DNA from: Lindgomyces ingoldianus
Lineage: Eukaryota; Ascomycota; Dothideomycetes; Pleosporales; Lindgomycetaceae
Assembly: GCF_010093535.1 (NCBI RefSeq)
Contig: NW_022985206.1
Coordinates: forward strand, 379,518-443,517
Reading direction: 5' to 3'
DNA length: 64,000 nt
Shown: positions 1 through 13,480 of the stretch, piece by piece
Numbering within the stretch: position 1 is the first letter of the stretch
Layout: every line of letters starts with the position of its first letter
Translations under genes and position numbers: made by a program
The notes under the pieces: generated by a model
Told to the model about the DNA's origin: nothing
The model's database searches: none
What the model saw: the letters and a program-made list of their open reading frames with translations, nothing else

Positions 1-546
1 ACATAGAGAAAAGTATTACAACACTACTAGATGCTGCAGAAATACTAAGGAAACTAGGTTTTGGCTTAGCGCTAGAATTCCTAGAAAAAGAAAGGGTTAT
101 GACGACATACGAAAAGATGCATTATACGAAAATAACTTCAACTTTACCATCATCTCTACATCTATTATTTTATGAAAAACAATTTCCCACTACGGATGGT
201 ATTGGCATCCACTAGATTCTGCGTAGATGTAATTTTATATAATGTAATGCTAATAATGACCACTGATCCCTCAGTATTTGTTGGTGGATGTTGGTAAGTA
301 GGAATGGAGATATTAGCTTCTTTAAGGGTGTATCTAGCGCTATGGACGGCTCGGACTCTTATGGCCCAAATATGAGATATTCAGGCAAATTAACGCCACA
401 ATAGCGCAGTGAAGACTGCTTGTCTGGTCCGTGCACGCATAGGAGCTTAAAACACAAACGGTAGTCCTGTTCATAGACACTAACCCACATCCTCACACTC
501 TCCCCCAACCCTTTCTCCCGTCCCACAGCCTTGCTCCTTGCCCGTA
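1..546. other. Gene-free left edge
   Basis: No open frame of useful length, RNA gene or repeat is visible here. The first 300 bases are AT-rich. The last 60 bases before the small spliced ORF at 547 are pyrimidine-rich, as in many fungal leaders. Confidence 0.4.
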
Positions 547-859
547 ATGGGGATTATGAAGAAGCTCGCCGAGCTTTGGGAGGACATCGTCCAAGCCGCT
601 TCGTAAGTCCCTCTTCCATTCTATGCCCAAGAGATAGTAGATCAAGTCTAATATCTCATAGCGCCCGCCTCCGCCGCGCCCCCCACCGCCGTCCCCGACC
701 CTCCATGTCCCCGCCCCTGGAGGAGCAGCCTCTGTTGGAGGGCTTGGAGCGCGAACGCCCTCCAACGTAAGACGATGTCGAAATCTGACCTGTAATAACC
801 TAAAGCTCATTCTGATTAGCCCTCCACCAAAGGACACCAAGGACGCGGCCCGATGGTAA
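547..859 (+). CDS. Candidate tiny three-exon protein, 66 aa
   Basis: Three short exons join cleanly: 547-602, 662-766 and 820-859, with introns 603-661 (donor GTAAGT, acceptor ATAG) and 767-819 (donor GTAAGA, acceptor TTAG). Phases match at both junctions and the joined frame ends in TAA at 857-859. The N-terminus reads MGIMKKLAELWEDIVQAAS, followed by a proline/arginine-rich segment and a short acidic-basic end (PPPKDTKDAARW). The N-terminal LWEDIV motif faintly recalls fungal dormancy/auxin-associated proteins (LWDDVVAGP), but the rest does not match that family, so no function is assigned. A further GTAAGG follows the last codon, so the frame could continue through another intron. Its reality rests only on splice consistency; a decayed 5' gene end is equally possible. 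Confidence 0.35.
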
Positions 860-1387
860 GGAACCTTAGCTTTGCAGAGGGATAAGGATATTTACTAGCC
901 TTGAAGTAGCGTGGGACCCTGGGACAGGGTGCCGGCACCCGGCCCTCTGCCAGCTACCCGTCTGGGTGGTCGGTAGAGGTGGGTCGGGTTATTGTAGTAC
1001 GTTGCGTTCCGCTTATAATCCAGCTGCAGTCTTCCAAACCCCTTGCCTGCTGCAGCTTTAGGGCAGAAGGACGCTAATATCGGTACAGCGATACGATGTG
1101 TCAGTTTAATTTTCGATTTTGGTAAACATTCTCCCCTGCAACACCACGGTTGGCGTAAGCATGTGACTGGCTGGTCTATTGCCAAGCCACTAGCTACGCG
1201 AATCGTGAATGATTTTACCTCGCACCTCGAATCTCAACCTCGCAACTCTCACCACTAACATCGACGACCAGGGACGGCGTGCGCCGACATCACCATCGAC
1301 CCTCATCAAGATTCTCACAGTTCCGTCGATTGCCCCTTTCCTCATCTCCATTTTGCGATTTATTCGGCAATCCACGTTCTGGGCACG
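860..1387. other. Spacer with no clear gene
   Basis: The short ORFs on both strands overlap each other and show no motif. The last 150 bases before 1388 are pyrimidine-rich and suit a promoter or leader for the next gene. Confidence 0.4.
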
Positions 1388-2677
1388 ATGTCACCTGCGC
1401 CAATCATTCAGGGTGTTCCTACTTTAGCCTCCCCGCCACAACCACCCCATTGTATGACGCAATATCTGAGTTTCTGTTCTTCAACATCACTAATAGTGGC
1501 TGTAGCACCAATTAAGGAGAATTTCGACGAGATTTTCCATGCCAAATTCATGCAGATAATTCAGCAGTATCGGGACAATCCTCGCACGGGGTCACTCACG
1601 CAAAAAGATCGCAAGCAGTTCATCGATTCAGCATACCATGCTACCGATGAGTTGTACTTCGGAAACCGGAAGCTTGACGATACAGAAATCAAGCTCCGCG
1701 CTCTCACTAAAGTCTTCTACAAAGTTCTTGCCGACGAACCCTGGTCCGAGGAATGGATCCGCCCTCACGACGTGGAGCGAAAACTATCCCGCTTTGAAAT
1801 GCATCCGGATTCTCGTGAGCTCGCTGCTCAGAATGGAGTGCACACCCCGCGTGAGGCTGTCATTGCTGCACGTCGAGCATTAATCGCCACACAAAGCCCA
1901 AGCCCAGGCCATGGTCCCCAGCCTCGTGGTCCATTTGATGACATCGAAATCATCTACATCCCTGGAACCGTTTCTTCAACTGCGACGAACAAGATCGACC
2001 GCATGCAGATATACCCCGTGTCTGTTTCCTCAGTTGCACACATCTTGCAGACCCATATCTGTCGCGACATGACTCGTCCATACCTCATGGCCCAGAAGTT
2101 CGTTCATTGCACCGACACTCTCGAGCTAATCAAGATGCGGCAATTTGCGTGCGATGTGTGCGACTTTGCCCCTCATCTTTTGGACAACGACAACATTAGC
2201 CTTCTTATTGTGCTGCTCATTCTGACCCGGTCAGAGATCTGTAAGAGATTCGAGGAGAATGGCATCCGTATTGAGGGTTCAACAATAAGCCATCGTCGCG
2301 CTGAGTGTATGAAGCAGAAACTTGGCTGGAAGGAGCTCGCAGACCGCAAGCCGTTCGACAACGTCGCTGCTGATTTCCAGACTCGTGTAAAGAACGCGTG
2401 TTTCCCGGCTCCTCGCGCTCGAGTCACTCGGTCAAAGCCCCAACGAAAGTCGTCTGCTCACTCGATGCATGTTGGACTCATGGGTCCCCCAATCGGCCCC
2501 CCAAAGCATCACTCCCCCTATCCCCAACACGGTAGCATCAAAAACGGTCCCAACGTTCCCACTTTCCCGACACAGCAGGCAAACTTTCTGAATCTACTCC
2601 ATCAGCCGTCTCATACACCTGCAGCACCGAAATCCAGACCAGGCAGCACCCCTAACGACCCAATGGATCTTTCATAG
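1388..2677 (+). CDS. Hypothetical protein, 411 aa after splicing
   Basis: An uninterrupted 429-codon frame runs from ATG 1388 to TAG 2675-2677. A 54-nt in-frame segment at 1452-1505 has a GTATGA donor, a CACTAAT-like branch sequence and a TGTAG acceptor. Removing it deletes a hydrophobic stretch that looks foreign to the protein and leaves a 411-residue product, so I treat it as an intron. The body (residues 25-320) is a mixed helical, soluble-looking region with cysteines near the middle (ACDVCDF) and no membrane segment. The C-terminal 90 residues are rich in proline, serine, histidine and basic residues, probably disordered, ending PNDPMDLS. I do not recognise a family. It is the only long intact frame in the first 30 kb; codon use and length support a real gene. 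Neighbours give no functional hint. Confidence 0.7.
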   Translation: MSPAPIIQGVPTLASPPQPPHCMTQYLSFCSSTSLIVAVAPIKENFDEIFHAKFMQIIQQYRDNPRTGSLTQKDRKQFIDSAYHATDELYFGNRKLDDTEIKLRALTKVFYKVLADEPWSEEWIRPHDVERKLSRFEMHPDSRELAAQNGVHTPREAVIAARRALIATQSPSPGHGPQPRGPFDDIEIIYIPGTVSSTATNKIDRMQIYPVSVSSVAHILQTHICRDMTRPYLMAQKFVHCTDTLELIKMRQFACDVCDFAPHLLDNDNISLLIVLLILTRSEICKRFEENGIRIEGSTISHRRAECMKQKLGWKELADRKPFDNVAADFQTRVKNACFPAPRARVTRSKPQRKSSAHSMHVGLMGPPIGPPKHHSPYPQHGSIKNGPNVPTFPTQQANFLNLLHQPSHTPAAPKSRPGSTPNDPMDLS

Positions 2678-5600
2678 ACTATACATCCAGCTTTCGATTA
2701 ATCTGCATATCCACGGAGTCTCTCTTTAATACTACGTCAGACTCGGCATCAAGGTGTATCTGCTAGCAGCAACACCGACAATGACCGGGCCCGCTAGCAA
2801 TGGCGCCACCGTGTGATCTTTCGCATGGAGGGCCTGGAATTCTCGAACCCTGTGAGGCCTTGAAAACTTTTCCCTAATTTCTTCAATGTTTCTGCATCTT
2901 CTCATACATGCGATGGCGGCAATGGCGTCGGAGTCTGGCTCCCGGTTCTGGAGTTTATCTACTGTCTTCTGTGGGTGGCGTGCTCTGGGCTTTGGCTGCT
3001 TCTTCATGTCATGGCGAGTCACGGTGGCACACGCATTTTCCCCTTTCCCTTCTATGTCTGGTCAGACACTACGGTTGCTTTTCAATACCCCTCTAAAGAA
3101 ATGCTCTCTTACACATTTTTTTGATGTTTCGTGACGTGCACGATTCCGTGAATAGTCCGGGCACGTGCCCGTGCGGGGTTCCACCCGTTTCACACCGACC
3201 TGCGCACGGCTCAACTTGATTATGTCACGCCATTGTCAATTCACCGCCAAGACACCCCCGCCTTTCTTCCTTCAGCATCTGCACAATCGTCAAGACCAAG
3301 CCTTCCTCGATGCAACCATTCTTCGTTCGGGGCTACCAATGAAAAATGATAGCATTCCAGCTTGAAAGGCCGATTGCGATTGAGCTACTTTTCATATCTC
3401 AGGGGTAGATTACGCGACACCCAGTGCGCTGAAATACCGGAAGGGGCCAATCTGTATATAAGCCTACGCTCTTGGAAGACTAACCTCCGAATTGTCGTAT
3501 ACAGACGACTGGCGTTGTCCCAAATGCTATCCGATTCGTGATACAAACATTCTCCTGTCTTGGCTCATGTCCCTGCCACTCCGTCTCTCCTATCCACGGC
3601 ATGTGATTCAGATTCTTCTTCGAACCCATCTTCGTGCTACCAAGGTGGTTTGGGCTCACCAGTTATTTCATATCTGGCCGATAAAGCTACAACACATTTC
3701 CCTCCCATTCCTAACACACACATCGTCGGGGTTATAGCACCTCATTCATCCCAACAAGCAGTTCCTGGATCTCCTCGTTAATATACGACTCTTTCCCAGA
3801 ACGAAATCCGAACCTTTTGAAGGCCGAGGCGGAATATTCATGACCGAGGTACGAGCAAAAGCCCCTGGAAAGGCCGACTTATCGCATTAACTGAGATTGA
3901 GGAATCACGCGGTATTTTCTGTTGTGTCATTTGGATAACAGAAATCTTAACCAATTGTAACATCACCACTAGTTTATGGTTCTATTTGCTAGGAACTACG
4001 ATTTGAAAAGCATTAAAAGGAAATCAGCACTTTTTTAATCAGAAATCAGGATAAATCAAAATGTACTACGAAGAGAAAAGGGATACGAATCGCTATATAC
4101 CGACGTTATCAATGTTCCCTAGCCATTGCCACTACTCTTTTAGGATTCGCGTAACCAATCTAAATTCAAACGCGTGGCTAATCTAGCCTCTTTCGAGCTG
4201 GGTGGCATCCCTGTGTACTAAAATTGAAAGAACGAAAAGAAGCGGCCTTGAATTCTTGCCTACACATGTGCCGTCGCCCGAAGGAAATCCCCATTACCCA
4301 CGCTATCTCACTCAACCACCCTTTCTTATTTTTATATCAAGTCTATATTTAACAAATTACTGTTCAGATTTTGCTGTAAACGAGTTAGTGGCATGCCGGC
4401 TGCTCTCAGCCGGGGTGGACTCGCTCTGTGAGGTCCAAACTTCTCCTATCATGCTGTCCTGTTTCACAAACATGTCGATCCCTTGATGTACCTCATAGCT
4501 ACTGTGTCTTGCTTATTTCAATTTAACACCAAGGCACTTTTTTTGCCGCTAAGCTGCTTCGCTTAGGCAACTCCGTTTCTCGATAGTATCTGCAGAGAAG
4601 GGTAGCTCGGGAGCCGCTCAGTTCTTACCAAATATGAATCCAGCAACTTGAGAAGCTGCAAGGCTCAATATAATCCATCGCATCGAATATGTGTGCTGAG
4701 CCCACACCGCTTCGAAATCGAGGTCTTTATTCCGGTTCAATCTGAGGAATAGGTGCCGCCTCCTTACGCTAGGACTCCGTGGCGTCGTTCGTTGCCGGAT
4801 CCCTTAAGCGACCACGTGACCTTTCGACTAGTTCTCGACTGGGTGCACAGGCTGCTCTTCACGCAGTACTGGTGGCCAACCTGACTCGTCTCTCGATTTG
4901 TTCTACTTCTGATTCTTCAAACGAAGCGTATTGAACAGTCTTGCGGGAGATCGCCGAGACCTTTGAGTCTCGCCGCTAGCACCCAGCTATTTCAATCCGA
5001 AGATTGGTAAAGCGTCAAGGCTTCTTCTGTTCGTTTTGCTAGCCGTATTCTTTTTAATCACGGTGACACATTTGCGTCGCGTTGTTGGCATCAAGGGCGC
5101 TTAAAAGAAGTAGCACGGAGAATAGGCTTAAGATAGAGCGAATCATACATATGGACATCTCTTGGGTTTGCAGAGGGCTCGGACATAGAGGAGTGCGACA
5201 GGGCCTTGGAAGGTAGGGGCTGACGGTGCTAGCCAAGTACCAGGTCACGATCATGTATCACTGTATCTAGATAGTTTAGTGGAGGTTGTGGACCGGCTTG
5301 TTAGTCAGGTTTATAATATCAGCGCTTCCAACAGGACTTAGTATGGTGCGTTAAAATAAAGCTGTAAGTATCAAGTAAGCTGGACGTGCTTTGGAACGCT
5401 GAGTACGGCCAAGAGCATGGTTGCGCGGCCTGTTTTAGTGTTGGTTGAGTTGCCTTGGGAGATGCCTCTAGAGAAGTCACCGAACTCAGAGAGCCTCTAT
5501 CTTGAACGGTAGCGTTGAGGAGCATTGACCAGAAGATCTGCTGTACAACCTCCTATGCTGCTGTGGCCTTGCTAGTACCTAAGGTGTTTTTAAACCCACT

Positions 5601-8600
5601 CGTATACCGAATCATACCTTAACCATTAAATCTATCTTAATTCCAATAGATAAGTTTATGCGCCAATCTAAGTGTGTTATTAGCCATTACAACTCATCCT
5701 TAAAGCATCTGTACGAGCATTATTATGCCGCCGCGTCTAAACGGCTTGGAAAGATCTCACGCCACTAGAATACCTTGAATACCACCTATAATTTGCCAGC
5801 GGACCTACGCACCTCCATAAGACCTCCGTAGCTGACCCCTCTGGGACAGTACGGCACGGAGGACGTCCTATTAGAAGTGCTAGTTTCTGTAGCGTGTCAG
5901 TACTGCGTCGCGAAATACCCTAAAACTTGGAACACTTATAAGAGCGCCTCATAGTTTCCTCTCTTAACGTACACAAGCTGCAGAATCCTTTATTCAGAGC
6001 GGAGGTGGTGGAGATGGTGACGGTGGGCGATGCGGAGTTCGTTCATCGTGGTTCATGGGTTGGAATTTAATCTCCAGCCAGGCGATCTGCATCTTAACAT
6101 CTTATAGAAGAAATACGAGAACAGCAATTGAGAGACAAAGGAACAAGACCAGAGCAAACCCCGTCTGCTTTCCGAGTAGGGTCTACAGAATATCAGTAGA
6201 GCACATGAAATAACGGGATAAATTGACTTATCGTCAGCCCCACGAGTGTCACGCCGCTTACGTCTGCAGTTGCAACCACAATGGCTAGAACCTCGAGTAC
6301 GTGAGAAGCACCATGGCAGGTTGGTGCCCGGTAGTATCCTTCAGCAAAATCTCCAAATTTCAGGCAGGGATAATGTGAAGCTAGGAGGAGCACCAGAGAC
6401 ATGAAGAAATGGGTTGATTGCTAAAGGAGTGCACCTAGGGGTCTATACATATGAAAAAAAGGGGTAAGTCTTGCCAACATGAGACCATCGTGTGAGCAGG
6501 CGACTATCGTGAGAGCCATGCCTGACTATTGTAAACAGATAAACTAAGTCAGAAATACGTACATGCGAAAGGTATGTTTCGTTAAGGTGAGAAATTGGCC
6601 GTATTGCAGTGACCGGTAGTCCGGCGCGTCGCAAGATACCATTTCATAGCACTGACTATTCCAAATCCCTCCTCTACAACCTGTTTTGGCCTGAGAATTG
6701 GGAGTCTGGCAGCTTTACAGCCGTCCGCCCGCGAGATAGATCACTCTTTCCTGAAATTAAAGTCACAGCTCAATATGAATAACTAGAAAATGCAAGCCTA
6801 AACAGCTTTAGATTTAACACATTTTAACGCTTTAATGGAATAGTCCTCTGGGTTGGATTCATTGTCCTTCGTAAACTATAGATATTTCCATGAAGGCACG
6901 AAATTGATTCGGAAAATTATGTCAGACAGGTAAAGTTAATACAAATTTCACTGCTCGCACGCCCTACTTATGGGGCACTACCGTCCCCAATAAGCTTCAC
7001 AGCTGCCCTATTTGACTTGAGGCATTGTTTTCGATTTAACAGTTGCACAGAGTTCTTAGTGGGCCATTTTTCTCTATATCAGTTTCTACCTCTGGAAGGT
7101 TTATTTCAGTCTGTCCCGATCTTATAAGATTTCTCGGGTTGCGTGTCTTGCCGGTGTCTCGGGGATCAGTGGTTAAGGGCGGTTTGAAGGCTGCATCACA
7201 GTTCGAAGACTGCTGCCGATCGCCGATCTCAACAGTGACATACATTCTTTTCCAACTTGAACATCCAGCCCCCTCCAAAACATAGCTGCCATAATAGCAC
7301 GCGCAAATATTATATCTCTTACCAATCATAGTTTCCGAAGTGGCCTTGATTGTCGTCGTGTACAATGACGTCTAAAGAAGCTCATGATTCGCGACATGTG
7401 CGGCTCGCGCCGAGCCGTGGTTTCCGTTGCGCCTTCCCCAACAGCGATCCCTGACCCCCCAACCTCCATGTATCGTTATCATATCGTGTTGGTCTGCGGG
7501 ATCGAATTAATTATGCTAGTGGGATGGATTAGTTGGATTGTTTAAATAAACATGTGATGTATTCAATGCAAGTGAGTGCGTTTGTGTAGTAGGTGGTAGG
7601 AAGCAAGTGGGGGTTGAGATGGTTGTGGCCTGTGAACCAATCAGAAGCATTCTTTCAACCTGTCGGCAAGTATAACCTCAAGGGTCTCGTAGGAAACATG
7701 CAGAGGCATGCGTCCAACGCGCAATCTTTGGCTCCATTTTTTTTTTCTTTTCTTGCACCCAAGGTTTGCTGTCCTTCGACCGAAAGCTTGTTGAAGGAAG
7801 ACCGGCGTGCATGCTGCTTCATGAATAAGCCTCCCTGAAAGCTCTCCACAGCCCTTGCAGATCTGTTAACTCTATTAGCTTGCTCTCAAAATTCACGCCC
7901 ATTATAATCTCCCAGGTGGTGTGGCAGCTGTCGAGGGTTCTGATTCGCATCTTTCTTATGTTGTCATTGCCGGAACTTCAGAAGAGGAGATTTCGAGCGA
8001 TGGCAGCGGGTTAAGGATTCGGGATTGGGTTGGGGAGTTCGTAGACAATGGAGGAAAAATATCAGACACACACTAGGCTTCTGAGCTAGTGATATCTCTG
8101 TAGGTTGCGGGCTGTCTACTCCTGGTGTCCACTAAAAGAGAACTAAAATAGCACCTCGGCTATAGTCTTCTCATTCCCAAACCCATGTCTCGCACCAGAA
8201 GTATTTCTGTAACACGAACACCCACTCGGATTGAGTTATGAAAGTCCAAGTGCCTGAAGGACCAGGGATGTTTATCAGTCCAATGCTTCCTTCCATTTGC
8301 CCAGGGAAGTAGCTAGACAACATATAGATCTTCCCGTAAGGCAGGATGCATAAGCGAAATATTGCCGCGTCTCCCCATATTCGACTGCAGCGTGATCCAG
8401 GAACTGTGGAGGCCTACAATTGTGCTAGGATCTCGGCGCCGTCGGAATTTCCGAGAACTTAGCTACTGGCTGCGGCGTCCGGTGGTTTCTAGCCTCGTTC
8501 GGATTCTTGGTAATGGCATGTTAGATGTGATGCCAAAGTTTGGAGGCTCTCTCTCTCATGAAATGCGGATTCCTAAACAACCTTCTTCCTCAGACCAAGC

Positions 8601-11590
8601 AATATACTTTCTACCAATGAAAAACTATGCACTACGATAATATTAAATATTTTCTTGCATTTTAAATTGAATGGTATGTATGACCAACATAGAACTCGAC
8701 ACCACATATGAGACCCCAAAGACCGCAAGAGGCTAAGTACACAAAAAGGCCAGTAATTTGATCGTACAGTGTAAAGACCTTCAGCAACTAAACTGCATCT
8801 CGTTCAAGAGCATAGCGTCTGGTAGCAAGAAGAAAGCGAGGAGAAAGGAAGAAAAGCGGAATGGCGCCATTCCTGTGCGGGCTTGTATACCGCGACAGCT
8901 GACGAAGCTTTGAGCATAGCTCGAACGCAGCTCTCCTTGATCATCAACAACATCGGCCTTCTAGTTAATATATAGCCCTTAGTATACTATACAATAGTTT
9001 TATCTAGACGGGGCAAGATGTGATGCCCACGGTAAAGAAAATCCTTGATGGGAAGAGGCAGAGCATTCAAACTGGAGCACCACTTCTCGGCCTGTCTGCG
9101 TGGGACTTGTATTCAGATATCCCAGTTGACTATGGCGAATCCTAGAGCTTGAGAAAGGGTCACAGTTCCAGAAAGAACGAGAATTCTAGAGACATTTACG
9201 GCTTCAAGATACGTCTTCATATTATTGACAATGACTTCGACAATGATTAGTCTACTGAAGATCTTGATTCTATAAACAGTAGTGTCCTGGTAATGATGCT
9301 TAATGTGGCATTCATGGATGTCCTTATCTCTGCTCATGAGTTGGAGAAACCCCCTTAGGAAAGAGTATAGTGTTTGATCTCTCATTTTTGATTCACTGTG
9401 GATTGTTCCCACTTTGTCATCCCTGTATCAATTCATGCCAAAGGCGCGAATATCTCTACAGGCGTCCAATAAGCCCATATTGAATGATAAGTGGACGCTA
9501 GGGGCAGAATCGACGAACAGGACTTCACTATGGAGTAAAAGATCAGAGAAGACGCAAACAGTACAAAAATGTTACCATACTCTCCGCTACAGGTAGAAAT
9601 CCTCATTTAGCCCGTAGTAATTTCAAACTCAGGCTTGAGGAGGAATTTGACTGTCCTCTATATTTTCTGTCGGGAGGCTATGATGTTGAACCAGATTCAT
9701 TGAGAGCCATGGCTATGTAGTCTAGAATTTTCCTCTATATCACAAATCGTCTGCTCAGTGACCGATGGAAGTAGGTTGGCAGGAACCAAATCCATAGAGT
9801 AGTTGGTAATTTTGGTCCACTGGGAATTGCGTTAGTGGCCTCCATAGTAGATGTTCGAATGTGCGGACTTGATCATGATAAGTGGGTTATAATCAATCAT
9901 TACCCATTCGATGGCCAAAGGAGTAACTCTTTCCATAGTCTACTCTTCATCTGGGTTTCACGGATTATGTTTTGCCCGTAGAAATTAGGGACCATAGGAA
10001 GCGAGGCGTACAATTTTATTTCCTCGAGGTTATGACCTCGGTTCATGACCATGGATACTGGGGGGAGACATTGATGTACTAAGGTGCCTTGAAAGCCCAC
10101 AACTTCTCCGCTTTCCAGGCGATTTGAATACTTGTGGTAACAATCACGGCCTTTCCAAGATTGATATTGATCGGTTTTCCACTTTGGCAACCATTGATAA
10201 ATGGGATGAGCTTATAGATGCCCCAAAGAGGCATTCTACCGGCCTTTTACGAACAGGAGTCTGCTAGCTATGCGTGATGGATTCATTGGAAACTGCAGAA
10301 AAAAAACAGAACTGTTTGCCTTTGGAAATCTTTGTGTCAAATCAAAATCAAGGCCCATTGGAGTATGAAGAGAATTTCGAGGCGGCTGCGGAGCCGAAAT
10401 TACTTATATAAGGTCAAACTGGCAAGAATTCTCTCCTAGAATTTATATTGTTTGAAATGCAGTTGTGGCACGGGTCGCTTCTGTCGCACGTGACTTTATC
10501 CCTCATGGCTCTGCGTCAAAGGTGAACGTGGGTCCTTGAGCCACACTGGCATCCTATATAGGACTGTCCCTGTTTTTATTAACTATATAGTTGGCCTGAC
10601 ACAATAGCTCAATTGACCTAGTGTAGTTATCATCACCCAATCGACCCCTCCCAACTCCATGCCCTATATTCATCAGATCTTTAATTATCCCTGTGGTAGA
10701 GTTCGCTGGGAGATGTTTGTATGGTATATTGTAGTTCAAATGTGCTAATTCGTCTAGTAGCTTCGTTGCGAAGGTTTGACGGCGTTGGAGTCACATGACC
10801 GTTCAGAATATGTATGAAAGGTAGGATGCACAATAAGGGGAGTCAGAAGGTGTTAAAATCGAAGTTAAGGTAGCCAAATTCGAACTAGAGTAAGCCATCT
10901 GATTCGAGTCTCCCGCTACTTTGCATGAAGTCAAGCGAAACTGTAACTCAGCCGCCTGTTTAGTTGACTCTCATGTTAAAGCTCAAGTCTTCTAGGTTGC
11001 TAGATAGGTACAATTAGTGGCGCGCATATCCATAACGTCCTTGGACAGATAGAAATGCCACTGCTGATTCTAGAAAGTGCTTAGAAAGTTTGTATCAAAC
11101 AGAGCGCCCCCCCCCCAATATCTGCTCAAAAGCGGCCACCAACGCCGAGGCGAAGTGTAAGCGTGTTAAAGGCGCAAACCTTCTCGCATACATCTAAACG
11201 CCTTTTTGTAACTGCATTTCCTAGTAAAGTTCCCATATACTCCATGCGCTATTCCCACCCACTATGGTATAACGCGATTATAGGTATTGGTCTTTCTACA
11301 CTGAGCCTCAAAGCCTACACCCCCCTCTTAAGTCCCCTCTTTTCCCGGTGTTCCTCCAACAAGTCCCTGGTTTAGCCTCCACACATGCGCCAATCACTGC
11401 TATAGTTGTAATATAGGAGTACACGCGCTGACGCGATATTTGGCGACCGGGGAAGGAGTAAAAGCGCTGAAGGAGATATGGAGGATGTCGGTATAGCGGA
11501 ACTAGGGTGAAATGAAGGCAGAGGTTCGTCAAACCTAGATGAATAACCACGGCGGGAGGTAGGTACGGCTGAATCTTACAGAGCGCAAAG
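2678..11590. other. Gene desert, AT-leaning
   Basis: Only short overlapping frames occur and none carries a recognisable motif or consistent splicing. A TATA-like TGTATATAAG lies near 3452-3461 without a gene after it. A run of ten C occurs at 11107-11116. I see no tRNA, rRNA or intact transposon frame; ancient degenerate repeats cannot be excluded by eye. Confidence 0.5.
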
Positions 11591-13480
11591 AGCGGCGCGC
11601 AAACCGAAGCTGCAAGCGGTTTTACGGTAGAATGATGGTCGTCTAGGCGGCGTTTGTCTTGTCTTGCGGAATGCTTCTGGGAGCCACGTCAAAGCCGGAT
11701 TTTCAGTTAAGCAACAAAATGAGGCGTATTTATATTATAACGTGTCAAGTGAGTTGCAACTGCTAGGAATTTTTTACGAGCGTAATGGCCGTTTGGATTT
11801 GGGCTGTCTTGAGTCCCAGCGAGCTTCGAAGTGTTGCCCGCTGTTTCCGATGCTCTTCCACGCTGCTGCTGCTCCAGACAGCCAAATAGAGTCTGAAGTC
11901 CGAATAACGTACCTCTGCCACCACAACATGATGCAGCAATTTCTTCGTGGCAGCTTGGCGGTCGCACCGGCGATGTTTGTGCTGTCTCGTGGCGGTTTCT
12001 GGACGCCGTGCTGTGCTTTCGAGGTTCTTAAGGTAGCTACAACTCAGCTAGAATCCGGAGTCTGAAGTTTAGTTCCTTGATGCCACAAAAATAGTAGCGA
12101 GTAGCTTCGCGATAAGTTTGATGGCCGCGCCGATGTTTATACTTACCTATAGAAATCTTCCAAGCATCGCGAGCTGATTTTGACGATCTACCCCGCCGTA
12201 CTTCAGCAGCTCTACTCTGAGGCATAAAAGCTTGAGCCCGCTGCCAACCCCTTCGTTAAGGCCAAAAAAGCCTCTGGGTATGGTAGCCGCACAACCAAAG
12301 CTTAAATATACCCACATAAAGTCCCGGGCGTCGCGGGATATTCTCGGCGCTCTCCCAAACTTCTAAAATTTTGCCCAGCAGCACAAGTCTGTTATCCGCC
12401 TCCATTCTGCCACCAAAGAAGCTTCCAGGAGGCTTCGCAGGCGTGAATGTCGTATGGGAGAGGCTTGTACAAACCTGCAGTCAGTTCCTGAAAACCCTAT
12501 GTTGTTCGTGACGCCCTAGCAAGTTTGTTGTGAATCTACTGGAGTCTTCAGTCTGGCGCTCTGCCGCCCCACGGATTTCTGTTATCGTGAGATTAAGTCT
12601 GACCCCATGATACCTTACCTAAATTACGAGGGAGTCTTGAGCTGTATCTAGACGGGATAAAGTTCCTGTTGTCCACACAATATTCTCTACCCTGTATCCA
12701 TCATGATGTGTTCATGTGAACCAGTGAGTGATGGGGTTCCTCACTCACCTTCCCTTGAGCCATGAAGTCAGCTCTATTGCCTATAGTCTTCAAACTTCAC
12801 GGCTGGGGCGTCCTGGGCCTGCGTTATAGCTGGATACAGTGTCTTTGCTTAATAAAGGCCTCGTATGGGGTTTCCTGGCATGCAATCGCCCAGGTACACG
12901 CCTATGAGCCGGGGAAAAATGGGGCTCGTTCGCTCTCCTCCGCTAGTGTCGTCTTCGTTGGGCGATCTCTCTCATAGTACACAATATTCCAACTTCACAA
13001 CTGGGGGCCTGTCTTCAAGCTAGAGTTGGTTTTCACTGCTCATTGGGGGCCCTGTAGCATGCTTCCTAGCCTACACCCATCAAGGCATGTATTTTCAAAC
13101 TGTAGGAGCGATATCAATGGCTCACTGTACTTCGCTAACATGCACTTTGTCGCCAAGTCATCTCCATCGCCCACACTGCCCAATCTCTGCCACCAATGGG
13201 TTATAAACCTTGGTTCAGTGCGAAGGGGTTTGCTGTTTCTCATAAGACTTCCGCAGCAAGTTTCCTGACCCGCATCGACTGAGGGGTGGGCTTACGAGGC
13301 TGGGGGTGATCGGGCTCTGTCTCCTACACTTATGCCACCTTCACGCGGGGACGCCAAGATGAAAATTTCGTCGCCCTTCACTTCCAATAGCTGCTCCTCC
13401 TTCGCCATAGTTCAAGCGTCTCTCTTCCTCCCCCAATAAGTCGCCGCTGGGTTTCGCCACCAGGCCTGAATTGCCCAATA
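11591..13480. other. Degenerate coding-like tract, both strands
   Basis: Base composition rises and short frames become longer. Examples are a plus frame at 11664-12065 and a minus frame at 12037-12225, which ends near a GTAAGT donor at about 12146. None extends into a consistent spliced gene and no family is recognised. I read this as eroded gene remnants. Confidence 0.3.

Noticed and set aside
10900..10920. tRNA B-box-like GATTCGAGTC
   Set aside because: No matching A box or cloverleaf could be drawn around it.
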